Positions 23,882-33,290 of a stretch of 64,000 nt of DNA are shown here, in pieces. Under the pieces are notes generated by a model. The model saw nothing but the letters and a program-made list of their open reading frames with translations, was not told where the DNA came from and ran no database searches. Numbering within the stretch: position 1 is the first letter of the stretch; every line of letters starts with the position of its first letter. This DNA is from Paenibacillus xylanilyticus (lineage in GTDB: Bacteria > Bacillota > Bacilli > Paenibacillales > Paenibacillaceae), in NCBI RefSeq assembly GCF_013359935.1, contig NZ_JABMCB010000202.1:1-64000 (forward strand), written 5' to 3'. The position numbers and the translations under genes are program-made.

Positions 23882-25609
23882 ATGAGATCAAAAGCAATAT
23901 CATGGGCATCGTTGGTAATCAGCAGCACACTCTTGTTGTCTGCATGCTCCGGTGGTGCGGGTACAGAGACAACATCTTCCGGAAACGGAACGACGAATTC
24001 GGGTACGCAGGCGACTCCAGTTGCGGCATCTGCTTTGGATGCTCCATTCCAGGCCACGGACCTGAATCAGCTGCCCGATACGGCGAAAAAGAGGTCCGAT
24101 ACGATTATTGTAGGCCTCACCGATCCAAGCGGCGCATTTACACCTTATTTCCATCAGAGCGGCTATGACGGCAATGTGGCTTCCTTGCTGTTTGCTTCGC
24201 TGGTTACGGTGGATGAGAAAGGGCTGCCTGTCCCGGATCTGGCCGAAAGCTGGGATGTATCGGACGATCAGCTTACATACACATTCCACCTGAGACAAGA
24301 TTCCAAGTTCAGTGATGGTTCACCGCTCACGGCTGACGATGTCGCCTTTACGTGGACGATACTTCATGATAAGTCCTATGACGGCGGATTTGATATTTTC
24401 TCATCACAAGTTAAGGGTGGCAAAGCTTATACCGAGGGAAAAGCGGACCATATTGAGGGGATTAAAGTCATTGACCCACTGACCATTTCGGTGACTCTGG
24501 AAAAGCCGAACGCAACAGCACTGCTTACGCTTGGTTCGGAAGTACTCTCCAAAGCCTATTACGGCAAAGACTACCAATTCGGGAAGCTGGATTATATTAA
24601 AAATCTTCATTCCAATCCGGTAGGCAATGGGCCTTATAAGCTTGAAAAATTCATTCCAGGACAGGAAGTACGGTTCGTTGCCAATGAATATTACTACAAA
24701 GGTAAACCGAAAACGGAACATTTCATCTATAAAACTTCGGAAGGCGATACCTGGCAGTTCATCGAAACGGGAGAGATCGACTTTACATCGTTCACGGCTA
24801 CCCAGGAAAATATCGACAAGCTGAAGAATATCCCTTACCTTAATCTGCTGCCTTACACACCAAGCACTTACGGATATTTGCAGCTTAATCTGGAGCATGA
24901 ACAATTGCAGGAAAAAGAAGTTCGGCAAGCCATCACCTACGGCCTTGATCGCCAATCCATTTATGTGGATGCCAACCAGGGCGCAGGTGCCGTAGCCAAC
25001 ATTCCCGCTTCACCGATCTCCTGGTCTTATACGGAAGAGGGCATTAATCCATATGCATATGATCCGGACAAAGCAAATCAAATACTGGACGAAGCAGGAT
25101 GGGCCAAGGGTACCGATGGTATTCGTGAGAAAAACGGGAAGAAACTTTCACTTCATTTCCTTGGAACCAAGAGTCCCGCCACCGATATATTTATCGCTGT
25201 AGCCAAGGAGAACTTTGAAGCCATTGGAGTCGAATTCCAGCCTGAAGTCTTTGCTGATTTTAACTCACTCGTATCGAAAGTCGAAAGCGGCGATTACGAC
25301 GTGGCTTCATTCTCGACTCCGATGCTCACAGACCCTTCAGACGGACTTCAGCAATTTGTGGATGGAGAACTAAAGGGGTATGACAATCCCAAAGTGAAAG
25401 AACTGTACAACAAAGGTCTGGCTACGACAGACATCGAGGAACGGAAGGCAGTATATCAAGAGTTATACCAATTGCTGAATGATGAGCTGCCCGTCATTTT
25501 CACAAGTTACAAAAAAACGGTCTATGCCTATAACGGTCGTATCGATGGGCTCTCTGTCAGTCCATACCGCGGCATTGCAACCAGCTTGCCAGAATGGTCT
25601 CTGAAATAA
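23882..25609 (+). CDS. Oligopeptide ABC transporter, substrate-binding lipoprotein
   Basis: A 575-residue family-5 extracellular solute-binding protein. The signal peptide ends in LSAC (Cys22), a Ser/Thr/Gly-rich linker follows, then the conserved start of the fold (SDTIIVGLTDP) and the family stretch 'L-A-E-S-W-D-V-S-D-D-Q-L-T-Y-T-F-H-L-R'. It is the receptor for the permease and ATPase genes that follow. Peptides or nickel-like solutes are both possible in the family; peptides fit best. The ATG at 23882 has GGGAGGGC upstream. Seventy-five bases separate it from the first permease gene. Confidence 0.9.
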   Translation: MRSKAISWASLVISSTLLLSACSGGAGTETTSSGNGTTNSGTQATPVAASALDAPFQATDLNQLPDTAKKRSDTIIVGLTDPSGAFTPYFHQSGYDGNVASLLFASLVTVDEKGLPVPDLAESWDVSDDQLTYTFHLRQDSKFSDGSPLTADDVAFTWTILHDKSYDGGFDIFSSQVKGGKAYTEGKADHIEGIKVIDPLTISVTLEKPNATALLTLGSEVLSKAYYGKDYQFGKLDYIKNLHSNPVGNGPYKLEKFIPGQEVRFVANEYYYKGKPKTEHFIYKTSEGDTWQFIETGEIDFTSFTATQENIDKLKNIPYLNLLPYTPSTYGYLQLNLEHEQLQEKEVRQAITYGLDRQSIYVDANQGAGAVANIPASPISWSYTEEGINPYAYDPDKANQILDEAGWAKGTDGIREKNGKKLSLHFLGTKSPATDIFIAVAKENFEAIGVEFQPEVFADFNSLVSKVESGDYDVASFSTPMLTDPSDGLQQFVDGELKGYDNPKVKELYNKGLATTDIEERKAVYQELYQLLNDELPVIFTSYKKTVYAYNGRIDGLSVSPYRGIATSLPEWSLK

Positions 25610-25684
25610 AATACGAACTACACAAATCGTCCCTTGTGTTTGCGATGCTGCAGATACAGGGGATGCATTGATAAGGAGCCAGAT

Positions 25685-26641
25685 ATGAGCACTTACATTG
25701 TGAAACGGATGACGTACATGGTCGTTATTTTGCTGGCAGCTTCCGTCTTAATCTTCAGTCTGTACGCCCTCACTCCCGGAGACTATATCTCCAGCAATAT
25801 CAAGCTGAGTCCCGAACGGAAGGCCGAGCTACGGGAACTGTACGGATTGGACAAGCCCGTGATTGAGCGGTATCTCATCTGGATGAAAAATGCCCTGCAC
25901 GGGGACTTTGGTTATTCACTAGCACAGCAGAAGCCAGTGCTTGCGTTGTTCAACGAATACATCTGGAATTCATTCCTGCTGGCTGCAGTAACCACGTTCC
26001 TCACCTGGTTTATTGCAGTTGTTGTCGGAGTCATTGCCGCTTACAAGCAGTATTCGTGGTTTGATAACTTTGTCATGATTGGCATATTTGCCGCCATGTC
26101 AGTGCCTTCATTTTTTATCGGATTATTTCTGATCAAAATGCTGGCTGTTGACCTAAAATGGTTGCCTCCCGGCGGCATGATCACTACGGGCAGCAATGCA
26201 ACCGGTCTGGCGTATGTCAAAGAGGTGATTCACCACATGACCCTGCCTGTCATCGTCATGACGCTGCTTGGTGTAGGGTCGCTTACACGGTATTTCCGCA
26301 GCAACATGATTGATGTGATCAAACAGGACTACATTCGTACGGCACGGGCCAAGGGGTTAAAAGAAAGCAAAGTGCTCTACACCCATGCTCTGCGTAATGC
26401 TTTGTTGCCTGCGATAACCCTGGTCGGTTTTGAACTTCCGTCCTTATTCGGGGGTTCACTGATTATTGAGAAGATATTCAGTTGGCCTGGAATCGGTCAA
26501 TTATACATGCAATCTTTCTCGCTGCGGGATTATCCGCTGCTTATGGGTTTCACGATGTTTATCGCGATTCTGACCGTGATTGGAACGCTTCTGTCCGATG
26601 TGCTGTATCACATTGCAGATCCGCGTGTCCGTCTGCAATAG
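25685..26641 (+). CDS. Oligopeptide ABC transporter permease (DppB/OppB type)
   Basis: A 318-residue membrane protein with about six hydrophobic segments. It begins with the family N terminus 'Y-I-V-K-R' and carries the permease EAA-type loop 'T-A-R-A-K-G-L' near residue 219. This loop contacts the ATPases. The start at 25685 has AAGGAGCC upstream. The next permease begins 13 bases after its stop. Confidence 0.92.
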   Translation: MSTYIVKRMTYMVVILLAASVLIFSLYALTPGDYISSNIKLSPERKAELRELYGLDKPVIERYLIWMKNALHGDFGYSLAQQKPVLALFNEYIWNSFLLAAVTTFLTWFIAVVVGVIAAYKQYSWFDNFVMIGIFAAMSVPSFFIGLFLIKMLAVDLKWLPPGGMITTGSNATGLAYVKEVIHHMTLPVIVMTLLGVGSLTRYFRSNMIDVIKQDYIRTARAKGLKESKVLYTHALRNALLPAITLVGFELPSLFGGSLIIEKIFSWPGIGQLYMQSFSLRDYPLLMGFTMFIAILTVIGTLLSDVLYHIADPRVRLQ

Positions 26642-26654
26642 GGAGGCTGTAATT

Positions 26655-27593
26655 ATGACATCTTCAACATCTGTAACCAGCAGTGCTGCAGAAGCTTCCA
26701 TGCCTGTTCGGGTTGCACCCAGATCTTCGTTGTGGAGGTTGTCGCTAAAACGCCTTCTCAAAAACAAACTTGCCGTTGGTGGGTTTGTAGTCGTTCTGTT
26801 CATGTTTATCGCATGTTTTATTGGGCCATTATTTTCACCCTATACGGATAACAAAATTAATATGGCCGCAATGAAACAAGCTCCGAGTATCCACCACTGG
26901 CTGGGGACGGACGCACTGGGAAGAGATGTGCTGACCCGGGTATTAATGGCTGGACGAATCTCACTGACGGTTGGTTTGGCTTCGATGGTGCTATCCGTAT
27001 TTATTGGCTCTCTGCTTGGAGCCATTGCAGGTTACTACCGCGGGATTGTGGATCAAGTCATCATGCGCATCGCCGACTTGCTGCTTACGATTCCCGGGCT
27101 TCCGCTTCTGTTCATTTTCGGAGCGTTATTGTCGGATTGGAAAGTTCCACCGGACTCAAGAATGTATATCGTTATGCTGATGCTTAGTTTTGTAAATTGG
27201 CCGGGCATGGCCCGAATGGTGCGCGGACAGATGCTGAGTCTGCGGGAGAGGGAATTCATGCAGGCCGCTATCGTGCTTGGATTACGGGACCGCCGCAAAT
27301 TGTTTCATCATCTGCTGCCCAATATCGTACCTTTGCTGATCGTGATGGCTACCCTGAATATCGGGGGTTCCATTCTTAGCGAGTCGGTACTCAGCTTTTT
27401 TGGACTCGGGGTCATGCCGCCTACGCCAACCTGGGGCAACATGATTGATGCCGCCAACAACATGATAGATTTTCAACAACATCCGTGGTTGTGGATTCCG
27501 CCGGGGTTGTCCATATTTGTTACCGTAATCGCCATAAACATCTTTGGTGATGGTCTTCGAGATGTTCTAGATCCCAAACAGAAGAGAAGGTGA
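26655..27593 (+). CDS. Oligopeptide ABC transporter permease (DppC/OppC type)
   Basis: A 312-residue permease with an N-terminal OppC_N segment ('L-K-N-K-L-A-V-G-G-F') and the binding-protein-dependent transport domain. It has 'H-W-L-G-T-D-A-L-G-R-D' in the periplasm-facing loop and the 'Q-A-A-I-V-L-G' EAA loop. It pairs with the upstream DppB-type protein to form the channel. GGGAGGC lies before the ATG at 26655. A longer frame from 26580 would overlap the previous gene. Confidence 0.92.
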   Translation: MTSSTSVTSSAAEASMPVRVAPRSSLWRLSLKRLLKNKLAVGGFVVVLFMFIACFIGPLFSPYTDNKINMAAMKQAPSIHHWLGTDALGRDVLTRVLMAGRISLTVGLASMVLSVFIGSLLGAIAGYYRGIVDQVIMRIADLLLTIPGLPLLFIFGALLSDWKVPPDSRMYIVMLMLSFVNWPGMARMVRGQMLSLREREFMQAAIVLGLRDRRKLFHHLLPNIVPLLIVMATLNIGGSILSESVLSFFGLGVMPPTPTWGNMIDAANNMIDFQQHPWLWIPPGLSIFVTVIAINIFGDGLRDVLDPKQKRR

Positions 27594-27603
27594 GTACTCC
27601 GCC

Positions 27604-28587
27604 ATGCAAAATATGATTGAAATTGAACAACTCGAAACGCATTTTTACACAGAAGAAGGACATGTCAAAGCCGTGGATGGCGTAAGTCTACAAGTACGTG
27701 AAGGAGAGACGGTATGCATTGTTGGCGAATCCGGCTGCGGTAAAAGTGTAACAGCCATGTCCATCATGGGGCTGATCGAAGAACCGGCTGGTAAGGTGGT
27801 GGGAGGAGCCATTCGTTTTGCCGGAAAGGACCTGCTGCGTGAGAGCAAGTCCTCCTTGCGTACGATCCGTGGAAATGAAATTTCAATGATATTCCAGGAA
27901 CCCATGTCTTCGCTGAATCCCGTCTTGAAGATTGGGGAGCAGCTTATGGAGCCGCTAATTGTACACCTGAGAATGACTAAAAAGCAGGCTCGCGCCAGAG
28001 CGGTTGAACTGATTGCCGAAGTGGGAATCTCTCGCCCAGAACAGATTGCCAACAGTTATCCTCACGAATTAAGTGGGGGGATGCTGCAGCGGGTCATGAT
28101 CGCCATTGCCATCTCTTGTCATCCAAAGTTGCTGATCGCAGATGAACCTACCACTGCACTGGATGTAACCATTCAGGCTCAGATCCTCGATATGCTGCAT
28201 CAGATCAAATCACAGTCGGGTACTTCCATTTTGATGATTACGCATGACTTGGGAGTTGTTGCCGAAATGGCTGATTACGTGGTAGTGATGTATGCGGGCA
28301 AAGTAGTGGAAGAAGGGGAGGTTGTGCAATTGTTTGAATCCCCCAAACATCCGTATACCCAGGGACTGCTGCGCTCCAAACCGGTGATCAATCAAAGGCA
28401 GGAGGAATTGTACTCCATCCCCGGGCATGTGCCTGATCCGTTATCACTGACAGAATCATGTCACTTCGCTGATCGTTGTGAGCACTGCATGCCTATATGC
28501 ACTGCACGTATGCCTGCACTCCAGGAACTTGGACAAGGTCAAAAGGCAGCCTGCTGGTTGTATGAGGAGGTTGTTAGCCATGTCTGA
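27604..28587 (+). CDS. Oligopeptide ABC transporter ATPase (DppD/OppD type)
   Basis: A 327-residue ATPase with Walker A GESGCGKS, signature LSGGMLQR, Walker B LLIADEPT and the H-loop TTHD-like 'M-I-T-H-D'. The C-terminal oligopeptide extension has four cysteines (C-x6-C-x2-C-x3-C around CHFADRCEHC), the pattern that binds an iron-sulfur cluster in some family members. The start at 27604 follows GGTGAG. A second ATG at 27613 cannot be excluded. Its stop lies eight bases into the next gene. Confidence 0.92.
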   Translation: MQNMIEIEQLETHFYTEEGHVKAVDGVSLQVREGETVCIVGESGCGKSVTAMSIMGLIEEPAGKVVGGAIRFAGKDLLRESKSSLRTIRGNEISMIFQEPMSSLNPVLKIGEQLMEPLIVHLRMTKKQARARAVELIAEVGISRPEQIANSYPHELSGGMLQRVMIAIAISCHPKLLIADEPTTALDVTIQAQILDMLHQIKSQSGTSILMITHDLGVVAEMADYVVVMYAGKVVEEGEVVQLFESPKHPYTQGLLRSKPVINQRQEELYSIPGHVPDPLSLTESCHFADRCEHCMPICTARMPALQELGQGQKAACWLYEEVVSHV

Positions 28588-29545
28588 GCCTTTACTCGAA
28601 ATCGAACATCTCAAGACATATTTTCCTGTACGTAAAGGATTACTGAATCGTACTGTGGCACATGTAAAAGCTGTCGATGATATTAGTATCACCATTCATG
28701 AAGGTGAGACTTTTGGACTCGTTGGAGAGTCTGGAAGCGGTAAAAGCACGGTTGGGAAATCCATCGTTCGATTAACGGAAAAAACCGATGGGCAGATTCG
28801 TTTTCAAGGTGTGGACCTTCACAGCTTGTCTCTGCAAGAGGTACGAAAGATTCGTCCCCAGCTCCAGCTCATTTTTCAAGACCCGTACAGTTCCCTTAAT
28901 CCACGCATACGTATTGGTGATGCCGTTGGTGAAGCGCTGCTGGATCATGGGCTGGCAACAGAAGGAGAAGTACGAGATCTAGTCAAGGAGGTACTTGCCG
29001 CTTGCGGCCTGTCATCATACCATATTGATCGCTTTCCTCATGAATTCTCCGGTGGACAGCGACAGCGAATCGGCATTGCACGCGCGCTGGTCATGAATCC
29101 CAAATTGATCATTGCGGATGAACCGGTCTCGGCACTTGATGTATCCATTCAGGCACAGATTATTAATCTGTTCAAACGGCTTCAACAGGAACGCGGACTT
29201 GCGTATTTGTTTATCTCTCATGATTTGAGTGTGGTTGAACATCTCTGTGACCGAATTGGGGTCATGTATTTGGGATCGATGGTCGAGACGGGACCGAGGG
29301 ATGAACTCTTCAGTAACCCATTGCATCCATATACCAAGGCATTGCTGTCTGCAGTACCTGTACCGATTCCGAAGTTGAAGCGCGAACGAATTGTCCTGAA
29401 AGGGGATATTCCGAGTCCCGTAAATCCGCCAGCGGGATGCAAATTCCATACGCGTTGTCCATGGGTAGCAGACATTTGCAAACAACAGGTTCCGGAATAT
29501 CGCAACGTTGGCGGGAATCATTTTGTAGCTTGTCATTTGGCGTGA
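28580..29545 (+). CDS. Oligopeptide ABC transporter ATPase (DppF/OppF type)
   Basis: A 321-residue ATPase with Walker A GESGSGKS, signature FSGGQRQR, Walker B LIIADEPVSALD and H-loop 'I-S-H-D-L'. The C-terminal part has the OppF-type cysteines around CKFHTRC. It is the second ATPase of the importer and overlaps the first by eight bases. The ATG at 28580 has GAGGAGG upstream. A terminator-like hairpin follows 43 bases later. Confidence 0.92.
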   Translation: MSEPLLEIEHLKTYFPVRKGLLNRTVAHVKAVDDISITIHEGETFGLVGESGSGKSTVGKSIVRLTEKTDGQIRFQGVDLHSLSLQEVRKIRPQLQLIFQDPYSSLNPRIRIGDAVGEALLDHGLATEGEVRDLVKEVLAACGLSSYHIDRFPHEFSGGQRQRIGIARALVMNPKLIIADEPVSALDVSIQAQIINLFKRLQQERGLAYLFISHDLSVVEHLCDRIGVMYLGSMVETGPRDELFSNPLHPYTKALLSAVPVPIPKLKRERIVLKGDIPSPVNPPAGCKFHTRCPWVADICKQQVPEYRNVGGNHFVACHLA

Positions 29546-29587
29546 AAATTATTATTGTCGAGAAGCTCCAACATATAATACATCTCA

Positions 29588-29613
29588 AGTCGCTATTGCA
29601 GCGGCTTTTTTGT
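29588..29613 (+). terminator. Terminator of the peptide transporter operon
   Basis: AGTCGCT (29588-29594) pairs with AGCGGCT (29600-29606, one G-U), followed by TTTTTTG. Confidence 0.75.
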
Positions 29614-29804
29614 TCATACAAGAAATCACAGGGGAGTTGGGGGTGATTGTACCGTCGTACCATTGGCTTATGATGAGTATTGACAAAGGATAACGATATC
29701 CTGCATATTTAATTCATAATCTTTATAAAGTGTATTTATTATTGGCGTAAAATGATTACATCCAGAGAGGAGTTATAATGATGGCAACCTGGGGAGGTGA
29801 GAAA

Positions 29805-29921
29805 ATGGTCTACATTATTTTAGCCGTAGTCATCTGGGCTGGCGCCTATGCAAGTTTAGCCGCGTCGAAGCAGTCTATGGAAGTAAAACCAATCCGCTCG
29901 ATCGATGATTTGTTTGATTGA
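29805..29921 (+). CDS. Small single-pass membrane protein
   Basis: A 38-codon frame starts at 29805 directly after GGGGAGGTGAGAAA, one of the best ribosome binding sites in the window. It encodes one hydrophobic helix (VYIILAVVIWAGAYASLAA) followed by an acidic end (SIDDLFD). An ATG pair at 29778/29781, with AGAGAGGAG before it, would add nine residues in the same frame. I recognise no family. It is monocistronic between the peptide transporter and an acetyltransferase. Confidence 0.5.
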   Translation: MVYIILAVVIWAGAYASLAASKQSMEVKPIRSIDDLFD

Positions 29922-30064
29922 AGAATATAAGGATGGCTATTAGTATCATGAACTTATTCATTTTTCACCTACTTTATAAATAGACATTATAAAGTAGAGA
30001 TATAAAGTGGAATGTTTATATTTTTTATAAGCCTAAAAACATCAATTAAATGGGAGTTAAAAAT

Positions 30065-30703
30065 ATGACTGAAGAAGAACGGATATTAAAGGGTATTTTA
30101 TTTTGTCCTGGCAATGCGGAGCTGAAGGCCATGAAACTTCGTGCTCACAATCTTAGCCATCAATATAGCCACATGTTCGAGGATCAGACAGAGGAACGTG
30201 AAGCGATTCTGACACAGCTACTTGGTCGAAAGGGGGAGCATTGCTTCATTCAAGGACCCGTTTTCTTTCATTATGGGGTTCATACAGAAATCGGAAATCA
30301 TTTTTTTGCCAACTACAACTTTACTGTTCAGGATGATGCCCGGGTTACCATCGGAGATGATGCCAGTTTTGGGCCAAATGTAACCATTGTTACACCCATC
30401 CACCCGCTTATTGCCTCCGAGCGTCGGCAAATGCTCGATCAGAACGGTGTTCTTAAGTCCCTTTGTTATGCCAAGCCTGTTATTATTGGAAACGATGTGT
30501 GGCTTTCGGCCAATGTCACTGTATGTGGAGGTGTCACCATCGGAGATCGATGCGTGATTGGTGCTGGAAGTGTGGTGACTCAGGACATCCCGGAAGATTC
30601 CTTCGCAGCTGGTGTCCCATGTAGAGTCATTCGAAAGATTACGGAGGCGGACAGTATGCGCTATAAACCGGAAGTTTTGGCGGATTGCAGCCTTGCCGAA
30701 TAG
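30065..30703 (+). CDS. Maltose/galactoside-type O-acetyltransferase
   Basis: A 212-residue left-handed beta-helix acetyltransferase. The N-terminal Mac domain includes 'M-K-L-R-A-H-N-L', then hexapeptide repeats (for example 'V-T-I-G-D-D-A' and 'V-I-G-A-G-S-V-V') and the catalytic His113 in TPIHPL. It transfers acetyl from acetyl-CoA to sugars, and the in vivo sugar is unknown. The ATG at 30065 has GGGAGTT upstream. An ATG at 30050 has no such site. The gene stands alone. Confidence 0.9.
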   Translation: MTEEERILKGILFCPGNAELKAMKLRAHNLSHQYSHMFEDQTEEREAILTQLLGRKGEHCFIQGPVFFHYGVHTEIGNHFFANYNFTVQDDARVTIGDDASFGPNVTIVTPIHPLIASERRQMLDQNGVLKSLCYAKPVIIGNDVWLSANVTVCGGVTIGDRCVIGAGSVVTQDIPEDSFAAGVPCRVIRKITEADSMRYKPEVLADCSLAE

Positions 30704-30860
30704 ACACGCTATATAAAGGGAGCAAGCTCTTGTCCTTGGGTGGCTATGAACTTTGCACGTGATCTTCTATAAGTAAATCTCATCATCCTTGACCCCTGAT
30801 TCATATCCATGTTAAGTTTTTGGTATCTGAAGTCATATGATTTTAAAGGGGGATAGAGTT

Positions 30861-30989
30861 ATGGCTGAATTAGAGGTTGTAGATGTTTATGTGAACCTGT
30901 CACTGGATATGAACATTGGCACGGTTCACCAAATCACGAATCGGAATTCGGAGCTTTATCCGTCTATGTATAGATGCACCTGGCGTTAA
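30861..30989 (+). CDS. Possible 42-codon leader ORF upstream of the ABC-F gene
   Basis: An ATG at 30861 preceded by AAAGGGGGATAGAG opens 42 codons (MAELEVVDVYVNLSLDM...) and ends 108 bases before the ABC-F gene at 31098. The ribosome binding site is strong, and the size and position fit a leader ORF, as known for several ABC-F resistance genes. A degenerate remnant of another gene is the alternative. The rest of 30704-31097 shows no other gene. Confidence 0.35.
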   Translation: MAELEVVDVYVNLSLDMNIGTVHQITNRNSELYPSMYRCTWR

Positions 30990-31097
30990 GTTTCAAATGC
31001 TTGGATTTATAGAAGATCGGATAAAATAAGGGAACCATGTCTTGGTCATAACCTCATTCATTTAGCTACTTAACATAAATGAAAAGGATGATCCCTT

Positions 31098-32576
31098 ATG
31101 TCAATAATAAACGTTTCAAACCTGACTTTTGCCTATGATGGCAGTTACGATAACATATTTGAAAATGTGAGTTTTCAATTGGACTCCGATTGGAAACTGG
31201 GCTTTACCGGAAGAAACGGGAGAGGGAAAACGACGTTCCTTAACCTGCTGCTCGGTAAATATGAATACAGTGGTACGATTTCTTCAAATGTTCATTTTGA
31301 GTATTTTCCCTTCCATGTTAAACATAAAGACTCGATGACTCTCGATGTGATTAGTGATGTTCATCCAGATTATCAGCATTGGGAACTCGTGCGAGAGCTT
31401 AACCTTTTGCAGGTTTCCGAGGACGTTTTATATCGGCCATTTGATTCCTTATCCAATGGGGAACAAACGAAAGTCATGCTGGCTGCGTTGTTCATGAAGG
31501 AAAATCAATTTTTGCTTATTGACGAACCTACCAATCATCTCGATCTGCATGCAAGAAAGCTCGTCAGTGATTATCTGAGCAGGAAAAGTGGTTTTATCCT
31601 GGTATCCCACGATCGTTCCTTTCTGGATAACAGTGTAGATCACATTCTTTCGATCAATAAAACAAACATCGAGATTCAAAAAGGGAATTTCTCCGCTTGG
31701 TGGGAAAATAAAAAGAGACAAGATGAATATGAACTGGCAAGCAACGAAAAACTGAAAAAAGACATTAAACGTTTATCTGACTCAGCCAAACGGACCGGGG
31801 GCTGGTCCCATGAAGTCGAAAAATCCAAAAATGGTACAAGAAACTCCGGCTCTAAGGTGGATAAAGGCTATATTGGGCACAAGGCTGCAAAAATGATGAA
31901 ACGTTCCAAAAACATTGAGCAGCGGCAGCTGTCTGCCATTCAAGAAAAGTCCAAACTCCTCAAAAATATTGAAAGTGCAGAAAGGCTGCAGATTCATCAA
32001 TTGGACTTTCACAAAAATGAAATTATTCAACTGGAAAATGTGTCGATTGCATATGGTTCCAATACAGTGTGTAAGGACATAAGTTTTACGGTTGAAAAAG
32101 GGGACCGTATTGCTCTTTATGGTAAAAATGGATCTGGTAAATCAAGTATCCTTAAATTGATTTGCGGAGAGGATATTTCATATACAGGTCATCTTCGCAA
32201 AGATCCTCAGGTTAGGTTTTCGTATGTGTCACAGGATACATCTGGTCTCGCTGGAAGCTTATCAGAGTACGCGTCTATTGCGGGTATTGACGAGAGCCTC
32301 TTTAAATCTATATTACGAAAGTTGGATTTCTCGAGACTGCAATTGGATAAGGATATCTCAACCTATAGTGCTGGCCAGAAAAAGAAAGTACTGATTGCCA
32401 AAAGCCTCAGCGAGGAGGCACACTTGCACGTGTGGGATGAACCGCTCAATTTTGTTGATGTCATCTCTCGCATGCAAATTGAAGACCTGCTTCTAGAGCA
32501 CTCTCCAACGCTTCTTTTTGTGGAACATGACAGTGAATTTTGTGCAAATATCGCAACGAAGATCATTGAGTTATGA
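31098..32576 (+). CDS. ABC-F ribosomal protection protein, Lsa-like
   Basis: A 492-residue protein with two ATPase domains and no membrane segments. The first has Walker A GRNGRGKT, signature SLSNGEQTK, Walker B LLIDEPTNHLD and SHDRSFLD. The second has GKNGSGKS, SAGQKKK, WDEPLNFVD and EHDSEF. The long charged linker between them (about 200-300) is the ribosome-entering interdomain. The N terminus and motifs are closest to the Lsa group, which confers lincosamide, streptogramin A and pleuromutilin resistance by dislodging drugs from the ribosome. Resistance of this copy is inferred. AAAAGGATGATCCCTT lies upstream of the ATG. Confidence 0.88.
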   Translation: MSIINVSNLTFAYDGSYDNIFENVSFQLDSDWKLGFTGRNGRGKTTFLNLLLGKYEYSGTISSNVHFEYFPFHVKHKDSMTLDVISDVHPDYQHWELVRELNLLQVSEDVLYRPFDSLSNGEQTKVMLAALFMKENQFLLIDEPTNHLDLHARKLVSDYLSRKSGFILVSHDRSFLDNSVDHILSINKTNIEIQKGNFSAWWENKKRQDEYELASNEKLKKDIKRLSDSAKRTGGWSHEVEKSKNGTRNSGSKVDKGYIGHKAAKMMKRSKNIEQRQLSAIQEKSKLLKNIESAERLQIHQLDFHKNEIIQLENVSIAYGSNTVCKDISFTVEKGDRIALYGKNGSGKSSILKLICGEDISYTGHLRKDPQVRFSYVSQDTSGLAGSLSEYASIAGIDESLFKSILRKLDFSRLQLDKDISTYSAGQKKKVLIAKSLSEEAHLHVWDEPLNFVDVISRMQIEDLLLEHSPTLLFVEHDSEFCANIATKIIEL

Positions 32577-32683
32577 ACGGGGGAGTGGAAACTCCTTAAC
32601 TCCTTAATATGCCTATACGAAAGCTGAATTGTTTACGTTTCAATTTGGGTTTTAACCTGCCCACAGATTCAACGCAAGAAAGA

Positions 32684-32724
32684 AAGACGCTGCCGACATC
32701 AAAAGTCGGAGCGTCTTTTTTTTG
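32684..32724 (+). terminator. Terminator of the ABC-F gene
   Basis: AAGACGCTGCCGAC (32684-32697) pairs with GTCGGAGCGTCTT (32705-32717), with one bulged G, followed by a run of T residues to 32723. Confidence 0.9.
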
Positions 32725-32794
32725 AAACCTGCAAGCCACTCCATCCGTTTATACCTTACACAAAATCAAATCTGGCATTTGAGGAGGAATGAAT

Positions 32795-33286
32795 ATGTGG
32801 AAAATGAGGTTGTCGTCCATCCTAAAAGTTACACTTGCTGCTGCATTATCGATCCCTGCAATCCTATCCATCCCAGCCGGAAGTATCGTCGTGGCTAGTC
32901 CAAATCTGGCGTCTAGAGCACTTACTGCACCACCACCGCCACTGGAACCAAGTTTTCACTCCCTGGCAGCTCTAAAATATATCTATCAGGCCGATGGTAA
33001 CGTTGCACCCGGAGGCGGCCTGACAGCAAACGTAACTACAACGACATCAACCTTCAAGGAAATGAAATCCCTTCAAGTCGAGTATCGACTGGAACGTTGG
33101 ACCGGCTCGGAATGGGTGACCTATCGGACCAGTTCCAAAAAGAAGACACAAACGCAATCCCTTTATGCTCAGTCCAGTTGGACAGTCATCACAGGTTATT
33201 ACTATCGGGTTGTCAGTAAACATACAGCTGATGACGGAACCAAACCCGAGACTACAACAGATATTTCAAGTAACGTATTATTTTGA
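32795..33286 (+). CDS. Secreted protein of unknown function
   Basis: A 163-residue protein with an export signal (hydrophobic 'V-T-L-A-A-A-L-S-I-P-A-I-L' after a basic start). A Pro-rich segment (APPPPLEP) follows, then a beta-rich domain with 'Y-R-L-E-R-W-T-G-S-E-W'. I recognise no family. GAGGAGG ends eight bases before the ATG at 32795. Its stop is four bases from the stop of the convergent anti-sigma gene. Confidence 0.6.
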   Translation: MWKMRLSSILKVTLAAALSIPAILSIPAGSIVVASPNLASRALTAPPPPLEPSFHSLAALKYIYQADGNVAPGGGLTANVTTTTSTFKEMKSLQVEYRLERWTGSEWVTYRTSSKKKTQTQSLYAQSSWTVITGYYYRVVSKHTADDGTKPETTTDISSNVLF

Positions 33287-33290
33287 TTGA

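Noticed and set aside
31098..32576. ABC-F gene as a horizontally acquired resistance cassette
   Set aside because: It looks somewhat more AT-rich than its neighbours, but there is no insertion sequence, integrase or direct repeat next to it. Chromosomal ABC-F genes are common in spore formers, so I do not claim transfer.
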